Assembly (NCBI GenBank): GCA_003509545.1
Contig: DOLC01000059.1
Location: forward strand, 1-27,264
Source of the DNA: Peptococcaceae bacterium
GTDB lineage: Bacteria; Bacillota; DSM-521; Neomoorellales; Neomoorellaceae
Direction of reading: 5' to 3'
Length of the DNA stretch: 27,264 nucleotides
Shown here: piece by piece, positions 21,734 through 27,264 of the stretch
Layout of the letters: every line of letters begins with the position of its first letter
How positions within the stretch are numbered: the stretch's first letter is position 1
Notes under the pieces: model-generated
The model's input: only the letters and a program-made list of their open reading frames with translations
Database searches by the model: none
What the model was told of the DNA's origin: nothing
Made by a program: the position numbers and the translations under genes

Positions 21734-22089
21734 AGTCCGTAGAGGACCTGCTAAAGCTGAAGGAAGAGGTGCAGCAATCCCTGGCCTTAAGGGACGAAGG
21801 GGAAAAAATCAGGGTGGTCGTGGGCATGGGCACCTGCGGGATAGCCGCCGGGGCCCGGGAGGTTATGTCGGCCGTTCTCGATGAGGTGGCCAAACGCCGT
21901 CTGACCAATGTGGCGGTAACCCAGACGGGTTGTATCGGGCTGTGCGCCCAGGAGCCCCTGGTGGATGTATTGATACCCGGTAAGCCGCGGGTTACCTATG
22001 GCAAGGTGAACGCCCAGAAGGCCCGCCAGATAGTGGCCCAGCATGTAGTCAACGGGATTGTAATCAGGGAGTGGGTCGTAAATAAATAG
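21730..22089 (+). CDS. Thioredoxin-like [2Fe-2S] ferredoxin, HndB-like
   Basis: 119 residues. Conserved GMGTCGIAAGAREVM and VTQTGCIGLCAQEPLVDV mark the HndB / thioredoxin-like ferredoxin family of NADP-reducing or bifurcating hydrogenases. Only three cysteines line the cluster site (C36, C68, C72); the usual fourth position is Ala in the GIAAGA stretch, a substitution I believe is common in this subfamily, so cluster binding here is uncertain. ATG 21730 overlaps the previous stop (ATGA). It would be a fourth, small electron-carrier subunit as in tetrameric Hnd. A similar fold forms the N-terminus of the next protein. Confidence 0.85.
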   Translation: MKSVEDLLKLKEEVQQSLALRDEGEKIRVVVGMGTCGIAAGAREVMSAVLDEVAKRRLTNVAVTQTGCIGLCAQEPLVDVLIPGKPRVTYGKVNAQKARQIVAQHVVNGIVIREWVVNK

Positions 22090-22113
22090 CAGTGGCTTCA
22101 CGGAGGGATGGAG

Positions 22114-25100
22114 ATGGAATTCTATCGCGCTCATGTGTTGATATGCGCCGGTACCGGCTGTACGGCTTCGGAAAGCCCCGCCACCCGGGATGCCCTGGTA
22201 CGCGTGTTGGCCGCCCGGGGCCTGGACAAAGAGATTAAGGTTGTGGAAACGGGGTGTTTCGGCTTCTGCCGGTTTGGCCCCAATATGATGGTTTATCCGG
22301 AAGGGGTCTTTTACTGCAGCGTCCACCCGGAAGACATTCCCGAGCTGGTGGAAGAGCATTTTATCAAGGGTCGGGTCGTCGAACGCCTTCTTTACAAGCA
22401 GCCGGAAACAGAGGCGGCGGTATCCTCCTTTGAAGAGATTCCCTTCTTCAAGCACCAGCTCCGCATCGCCCTGCGCAACTGCGGGGTGATAAATCCCGAA
22501 TCCATTGAGGAATACATCGGCCGGGACGGGTACCTGGCCTTGGCCAAGGTATTGACGGAGATGAAGCCGGCCGAGGTTATCGAGGTTATTAAGAAATCGG
22601 GCCTTCGGGGCCGGGGCGGCGGGGGCTTCCCCACCGGACTCAAGTGGGAGTTTGCGTACCGCTCTCCGGGGCCGGTGAAATACATCGTGTGCAATGCGGA
22701 CGAGGGCGATCCTGGGGCCTTTATGGACCGCAGCATTTTAGAAGGCGACCCACATGCGGTCCTGGAAGGCATGGCCATCGCCGGTTATGCCATCGGCGCC
22801 AGCCATGGATACGTCTATGTGAGGGCCGAGTACCCCATTGCTGTCCACCGCCTGGAGATTGCCATCCGCCAGGCCAGGGAAAAAGGGCTCCTGGGCAAGA
22901 ATATCTTTAACTCCGGCTTCGACTTCGACGTGGACCTCCGCCTGGGCGCCGGTGCCTTCGTGTGCGGGGAAGAAACGGCCCTGCTGGCTTCCATTGAGGG
23001 GCGCCGGGGAGAACCGCGGCCGCGTCCCCCCTTCCCTGCCGTTTCGGGCCTCTGGGGCAAGCCGACTGTTATTAACAACGTAGAAACCCTGGCCAACGTG
23101 CCTACCATAATTCGCAACGGCTGGGAGTGGTTCGCCTCCATAGGTACCGAAAAGAGCAAGGGCACCAAAGTATTTGCCCTGGCGGGGAAGATTAACAACA
23201 ACGGCCTGGTGGAAGTGCCCATGGGTACCACCCTGGGCGAGGTGATTTATGATATCGGCGGCGGTATACCCAACGGCAAAAAGTTCAAGGCGGCCCAGAC
23301 CGGTGGCCCGTCGGGCGGGTGCATTCCGGCCGAGCACCTTAATGTGCCCATAGACTATGATTCCCTGACGGCTCTGGGTACTATCATGGGGTCCGGCGGT
23401 CTTATCATTATGGATGAAGATACTTGTATGGTAGATCTTGCTAAATTCTTCCTGGACTTTATCAAAGACGAATCCTGCGGCAAGTGTACTCCCTGCCGCA
23501 TCGGAACGACGAGGATGCTGGAGATCCTCGAACGCATAACCAAGGGCGAGGGTCGGGAAGGAGACATCGAGCTTTTGATCGAGCTCGGGCAGCAGATTAA
23601 GGATACTGCCCTGTGCGGCCTAGGCCAGACGGCTCCGAACCCGGTCTTGAGCACCATCCGGTACTTCCGGGAAGAGTACGAAGCCCATATCCGGGATAAG
23701 CGCTGCCCAGCATCCGTCTGTGCGGCCCTGTTCAATTCGCCCTGCCAGAACACCTGCCCGGCTAACGTGGATGTTCCTCTTTACGTGGATCTTATCCGCC
23801 AGGGCCGCTTTGCCGAGGCCTACGAGGTCATCCGGCGGGAGAATCCCTTCCCGGTAGTCTGCGGCCGGGTGTGTCACCATCCTTGTGAGGGCAAGTGCAA
23901 CCGGGCCAAAATGGACGAGGCCGTGGCCATCCGGGAGCTCAAGAGGTTTGCCGCCGACTACGCCCTTTCGTTGAACGGGCAGCGGCCTAGGCCTACGCCT
24001 GCGCCGGCCAACGGCAAGAAAGTGGCGGTCATCGGTTCCGGCCCGGCGGGCCTTACTGCCGCTTATTACCTCGCCCTGAAGGGCTACGGCGTTACCGTTT
24101 TTGAAGCCCTGCCGGTAGCGGGCGGCATGATGGCGGTGGGCATTCCCGCATACCGCCTGCCCAAGGAAATCCTGGCCCGGGAGATCGAAACCATTACGGA
24201 GCTGGGAGTGGAGGTCCGGACCAATACGGCCCTGGGACGGGAATTCAGCCTGGAAGATTTGAAGAGGGAAGGTTATGAGGCGGTATTCTTAGCCCTGGGA
24301 GCCCACCGGGACCTGAAGCTGGGCATACCGGGAGAGGAACTGGAAGGGGTATATTCGGGGGTAACCTTCCTGCGGGAGCTCAACCTCGGTCGTCCCGTGG
24401 ACGTGCGGGACAAAGTGGTGGCCGTCATCGGCGGAGGCAACGTGGCCATGGACGCCGCCCGGTCGGCCAGGCGCCTGGGCGCCAGGGAAGTGCACATCAT
24501 ATACCGGCGCAACAAAGACGATATGCCCGCCATACGGGAAGAGGTGCAGGAGGCCGAGCGGGAGGGCATCAAGATTACCTGCCTGGCGGCTCCCACGGCC
24601 ATTGTGGGAGAGAACAGCCGGGTAAAGGCCCTGAGGTGCAACACCATGCGCTTGGGCGAATTCGATAAGAGCGGCCGCCGGCGTCCGGTACCGGTGGAAG
24701 GAGCGGAATTCACCCTGGAGGTGGATGTGGTTATTGCGGCCATCGGCCAGACGGTAGAGGGTCAGGGGTTGCCCGAGGACCTGGAGCTTACCCGGGCGGG
24801 AACTTTGGTGGCCGATGAAAAGACCTTGGCTACCGGCCTGCCCGGAGTGTTTGCCGGAGGCGATTGCGTCAGCGGCCCGGATACCGTCATAGCTGCCATT
24901 GCGGCGGGTAAGAAGGCGGCGGCGGCCATAGACCGCTACCTGGGCGGAGACGGCCTGGTGGTGCCCCAGGTTCCGGTAGAGCGGAGGCGTACGGCCCCGG
25001 TCATCGAGGAGAAGGCCGAGCGGGTGGCGGCTGCAGCCCTGGCGGTAGAGGAACGCCTGAACAACTTTGCCGAAGTGGAGCGGGGATACACCCAGGAGCA

Positions 25101-25149
25101 GGCGGTGGCCGAGGCGGCCCGCTGCCTGCGGTGCGACGTTCGGGAATAA
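22114..25149 (+). CDS. hydB: Hydrogenase NuoF-like flavoprotein fused to a GltD/NfnB-type oxidoreductase (HydB)
   Basis: 1011 residues, far longer than ordinary HydB (about 600). Order: thioredoxin-like [2Fe-2S] domain (C11, C16, C48, C52); NuoF core with FMN loop GRGGGGFPTG near 166 and NAD-binding NADEGDPGAFMD near 194; [4Fe-4S] site CGKCTPCRIG near 456 and CGLGQTAPNP near 502; then, where other HydBs carry a ferredoxin domain, a GltD/NfnB module from about 530: cysteine-rich CPASVCAALF / CQNTCPANVDVP / CGRVCHHPCEGKCNR, FAD loop VIGSGPAGLTAAYY near 640, and NAD(P) loop VIGGGNVAMDAARSARRLGA near 771 with IYRR after it, a pattern that suggests NADPH. The tail EAARCLRCD is GltD-like. ATG 22114 is chosen for correct spacing to GGAGG; ATG 22108 lies too close. 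Predicted to exchange electrons with two pyridine nucleotide sites. Confidence 0.92.
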   Translation: MEFYRAHVLICAGTGCTASESPATRDALVRVLAARGLDKEIKVVETGCFGFCRFGPNMMVYPEGVFYCSVHPEDIPELVEEHFIKGRVVERLLYKQPETEAAVSSFEEIPFFKHQLRIALRNCGVINPESIEEYIGRDGYLALAKVLTEMKPAEVIEVIKKSGLRGRGGGGFPTGLKWEFAYRSPGPVKYIVCNADEGDPGAFMDRSILEGDPHAVLEGMAIAGYAIGASHGYVYVRAEYPIAVHRLEIAIRQAREKGLLGKNIFNSGFDFDVDLRLGAGAFVCGEETALLASIEGRRGEPRPRPPFPAVSGLWGKPTVINNVETLANVPTIIRNGWEWFASIGTEKSKGTKVFALAGKINNNGLVEVPMGTTLGEVIYDIGGGIPNGKKFKAAQTGGPSGGCIPAEHLNVPIDYDSLTALGTIMGSGGLIIMDEDTCMVDLAKFFLDFIKDESCGKCTPCRIGTTRMLEILERITKGEGREGDIELLIELGQQIKDTALCGLGQTAPNPVLSTIRYFREEYEAHIRDKRCPASVCAALFNSPCQNTCPANVDVPLYVDLIRQGRFAEAYEVIRRENPFPVVCGRVCHHPCEGKCNRAKMDEAVAIRELKRFAADYALSLNGQRPRPTPAPANGKKVAVIGSGPAGLTAAYYLALKGYGVTVFEALPVAGGMMAVGIPAYRLPKEILAREIETITELGVEVRTNTALGREFSLEDLKREGYEAVFLALGAHRDLKLGIPGEELEGVYSGVTFLRELNLGRPVDVRDKVVAVIGGGNVAMDAARSARRLGAREVHIIYRRNKDDMPAIREEVQEAEREGIKITCLAAPTAIVGENSRVKALRCNTMRLGEFDKSGRRRPVPVEGAEFTLEVDVVIAAIGQTVEGQGLPEDLELTRAGTLVADEKTLATGLPGVFAGGDCVSGPDTVIAAIAAGKKAAAAIDRYLGGDGLVVPQVPVERRRTAPVIEEKAERVAAAALAVEERLNNFAEVERGYTQEQAVAEAARCLRCDVRE

Positions 25150-25182
25150 GCCGGGCTACCGGTTAGCTGGGAGGGAGAAGGC

Positions 25183-26904
25183 ATGAAGACCGTTACCTTG
25201 ACTATCGATAACCGTAAAATCGAAGTAGAGGAAGGGACTACCATTTTAAAGGCCGCCCAGAAGGCCGGCATCCACATCCCCACCCTGTGTTACCTTGAGG
25301 CTATCAACGAGATCGGCGCCTGCCGGGTATGCGTGGTAGAAGTAGAAGGGGCGCGCAACCTGGCCGCTTCCTGCGTCACCCCGGTTGCCGAGGGGATGGT
25401 GGTCCGTACCAATACGCCCCGGGTGCGGGCCGCCCGGCGGCTGAATGTAGAGCTGTTGCTCTCCAACCACAAGATGGAATGTCCCACCTGTATTCGGAAC
25501 CTGAACTGCGAACTCCAGTCCCTGGCCCAGACCCTGGGGATACGCGAAGTGCGTTTTGAGGGGGTCAGGAGCCACTATGAAATGGACACTTCTACGCCGG
25601 CTCTAATCCGCGACCCCGAAAAATGTATCCTGTGTCGGCGCTGCGTAGCAGTATGTGAAAAAGTGCAAAGCGTGAAGGCCATTGCTCCCCAGGAGAGGGG
25701 CTTTGATACCGTCATTGCCCCGGCTTTTCAGGAAAAGCTTATAAACGTAGCCTGTGTGGAGTGCGGACAGTGCATCCTAGTGTGTCCGGTGGGGGCTCTG
25801 TATGAAAAGGATTACACCGAGGAAGTTTGGAAAGCCCTGGCCGATCCGGATAAATTTGTGGTAGTGCAAACAGCGCCCGCTACCCGGGTGTCTATAGGGC
25901 AGGAATTTGGCTACCCTCCGGGCACCATTAATACAGGTAAAATGGTAGCTGCTTTGAGGCGTTTGGGCTTTGACCGGGTGTTCGACACTGACTTTACGGC
26001 CGATCTCACCATTATGGAGGAAGGTAGCGAATTCATAGACCGGTTTAAGAAAGGGGAGAGGCTGCCCCTCCTCACCTCTTGCAGCCCGGGCTGGATTAAA
26101 TTTATAGAACATTTCTATCCCGAGTTCTTGCCCAATTTATCCACCTGCAAATCGCCGCAGCAAATGTTTGGGGCTATAGCCAAGGCCTATTATGCCCCCA
26201 AAGTAGGCATCGATCCGGCCAAGATGGTAGTGGTATCCATCATGCCCTGCACGGCCAAAAAATTCGAAGCCCAGCGGCCGGAAATGAAGGATAGCGGTTA
26301 CCAAGATGTGGACTATGTCTTAACTACCCGCGAGCTCGCCAGGATGATCAAAGAGGCCGGGATCGACTTCCAGAGCTTGCCGGAGGAAAATTATGATGAT
26401 CCGTTGGGCGAATCCACCGGGGCGGCTGTGCTCTTTGGAGCTACCGGCGGTGTAATGGAAGCTGCTCTGCGGACAGCTTATGAATTAATAACGGGGAAAG
26501 AATTGCCCAGGCTGGAGTTCCATGAAGTGCGGGGCCTCGCAGGCATTAAAGAGGCCACGGTGGATATAGAAGGCACCCCGGTACGGGTGGCAGTAGCCAA
26601 CAGTTTAGGCCATGCCCGTAAGCTTCTGGAACGGGTCAAAGCAGGGGAACAATACCACTTTATCGAGATCATGTGTTGTCCCGGCGGCTGTATTGGCGGC
26701 GGCGGCCAACCCATTCCCACTAATGAGGAGATCAGGGCCCAGCGCATGGCAGGTATTTACACGGCTGATGAACGCATGGTAATCCGGAAATCCCATGAGA
26801 ACCCCGCTATACAAGCTCTATACCGCGAATTCCTGGGCCAGCCCTTGGGTGAAAAGTCCCATCACCTGTTACACACTCATTACACGCCGCGGGGCAAATA
26901 CTGA
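25183..26904 (+). CDS. hydA: Catalytic [FeFe]-hydrogenase subunit of the bifurcating complex (HydA)
   Basis: 573 residues, M3-type layout: [2Fe-2S] ferredoxin domain (LCYLEAINEIGACRVCVVEV), a His-Cys3 [4Fe-4S] site (HKMECPTCIRNLNC), two [4Fe-4S] sites (CILCRRCVAVC, CVECGQCILVCP) and the H-cluster domain. L1 is TSCSPGW (298-304), L2 IMPCTAKKFE and L3 EIMCCPGGCIGGGGQ, so the proton-relay cysteine (C300) is present, while the position after it, a cluster ligand in monomeric enzymes, is Ser. The C-terminal [2Fe-2S] extension of Thermotoga HydA is absent. It oxidises or forms H2 in the cytoplasm together with the NuoE and NuoF-GltD subunits. GGGAGGGAGAAGG precedes the ATG; last gene of the operon. 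Confidence 0.95.
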   Translation: MKTVTLTIDNRKIEVEEGTTILKAAQKAGIHIPTLCYLEAINEIGACRVCVVEVEGARNLAASCVTPVAEGMVVRTNTPRVRAARRLNVELLLSNHKMECPTCIRNLNCELQSLAQTLGIREVRFEGVRSHYEMDTSTPALIRDPEKCILCRRCVAVCEKVQSVKAIAPQERGFDTVIAPAFQEKLINVACVECGQCILVCPVGALYEKDYTEEVWKALADPDKFVVVQTAPATRVSIGQEFGYPPGTINTGKMVAALRRLGFDRVFDTDFTADLTIMEEGSEFIDRFKKGERLPLLTSCSPGWIKFIEHFYPEFLPNLSTCKSPQQMFGAIAKAYYAPKVGIDPAKMVVVSIMPCTAKKFEAQRPEMKDSGYQDVDYVLTTRELARMIKEAGIDFQSLPEENYDDPLGESTGAAVLFGATGGVMEAALRTAYELITGKELPRLEFHEVRGLAGIKEATVDIEGTPVRVAVANSLGHARKLLERVKAGEQYHFIEIMCCPGGCIGGGGQPIPTNEEIRAQRMAGIYTADERMVIRKSHENPAIQALYREFLGQPLGEKSHHLLHTHYTPRGKY

Positions 26905-26954
26905 TTTACACTCATGATAATTAGAAGACTAGAGGAATGCCGAGCAGAATAAGC

Positions 26955-26998
26955 GATAGCAAGGCCTAAGGAGTAGACTTTCCTTAGGCCTTACTATC
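26955..26998 (+). terminator. Long hairpin after hydA, probable terminator
   Basis: AAGGCCTAAGGA (26961-26972) and TCCTTAGGCCTT (26981-26992) pair perfectly over 12 bases with an eight-base loop; GATAG/CTATC adds five more pairs across one mismatch. The downstream tract is only moderately T-rich (CTATCTCTT). Placement 50 bases after the last hydrogenase gene suggests a terminator or an mRNA 3'-end stabiliser. Confidence 0.7.
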
Positions 26999-27022
26999 TC
27001 TTGGGGCCACTGAAGATGAAAC

Positions 27023-27212
27023 TGACTTATCCCCAGTTTTTGCTGGGGGGCCTGCTTAGGCTTGGAAGCGAGCGAGCAAGCCTTCGCGGCTAGCCCAGGC
27101 TTTAAGCTTGGCGAAAGGCTTAAAGCTTGGCCCGAGGCCATAAGAGACCTGCGGCCGGCAACTGAGGCAGGATGCTTAAATCCCGCCGGGAAGCCTGCCG
27201 GAGCCTTGAGCC
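27023..27212 (+). repeat. Interspersed repeat, copy E (right end missing)
   Basis: Left part of the family of copy B: terminus TGACTTATCCCC (27023-27034), arm GGCCTGCTTAGGCTTGG, the GCGAGCGAGCAAGCCTTCGC segment identical to copy B, then the core with CCGGC/GCCGG and apical loop CAGGAT. It is cut off by the adapter inside the core, in a stretch (GGAAGCCTGCCGGAGCC) that is identical in copy A at the opposite end. No gene is supported here. Confidence 0.8.
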
Positions 27213-27264
27213 AGATCGGAAGAGCACACGTCTGAACTCCAGTCACGCCAATATCTCGTATGCC
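27213..27264. other. Illumina index-adapter sequence (artefact)
   Basis: Begins AGATCGGAAGAGCACACGTC, the standard TruSeq read-through adapter, and carries GCCAAT in the index position followed by ATCTCGTATGCC. It is not genomic. A predicted minus-strand ORF through here is spurious. Confidence 0.98.

Noticed and set aside
43..27212. Contig as a closed circle joined through the shared repeat at both ends
   Set aside because: Copies A and E match only in part; the bases before the shared stretch differ, and both are interrupted by adapter. A collapsed repeat explains the identity better.
43..27212. Repeats as HEARO/IscB-type omega RNAs or IS200/IS605 remnants
   Set aside because: The folded core invited the idea, but these elements have terminal inverted repeats and flanking duplications, unlike IS200/IS605 ends, and no IscB or TnpB fragment is present. 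I cannot confirm a match from memory.

Overview
The window is one assembled contig from a GC-rich, low-GC-lineage Firmicute (Bacillota), most like the anaerobic thermophiles around Moorella, Thermanaeromonas and Desulfotomaculum. That placement is inferred from the infC-rpmI-rplT operon with an L20-type leader, a T-box before pheST, many TTG/GTG starts with strong GGAGG ribosome sites, a copper-amine-oxidase-type stalk protein, and a HydABC-type [FeFe]-hydrogenase operon. Both ends are sequencing-adapter sequence (1-42 and 27213-27264), and each adapter abuts a copy of the same interspersed repeat, so the contig stops at repeats rather than at biological ends.

Layout. 43-221 is a truncated repeat copy (A). 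480-865 is a small promoter-driven helix-turn-helix ORF ending in a large hairpin. 908-3199 is a secreted beta-propeller protein. 3354-3620 is a complete repeat copy (B) inserted just before the promoter of a housekeeping block: L20 leader, infC (ATC start), rpmI, rplT, trkA, an rRNA/tRNA 2'-O-methyltransferase, trkH, a T-box (Phe specifier), pheS, pheT, zapA, a PolX/PHP polymerase and a MoaD-like protein. All genes are on the + strand.

From 14183 to 26998 the window is devoted to [FeFe]-hydrogenase. A structured leader with a strong intrinsic terminator precedes hydG, a TM1266-type regulator and hydE; a short repeat copy (C) sits inside this operon. After another repeat (D), a promoter overlapped by a Rex-like operator drives nine tightly packed genes: an anti-sigma-type ATPase, a sensory-type [FeFe]-hydrogenase homologue, a DRTGG protein, a PHP-domain protein, the NuoE-like subunit, a second histidine-kinase-type ATPase, an HndB-like ferredoxin, a NuoF subunit fused to a complete GltD/NfnB-type flavoprotein, and the catalytic HydA. 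Maturases, sensor/signalling proteins and the electron-bifurcating enzyme are thus co-located; hydF is not in the window. The operon ends in a long hairpin, then repeat copy E and the adapter.

The two points I find most worth following are (1) the hydrogenase operon with a NuoF-GltD fusion plus its own redox/H2-signalling genes, and (2) a MITE-like repeat family with terminal inverted repeats, 9-11 bp flanking direct repeats and an internal RNA-like core whose helices show compensatory changes between copies and whose apical loop always carries GGA. I see no tRNA or rRNA genes, CRISPR array, transposase or phage genes.
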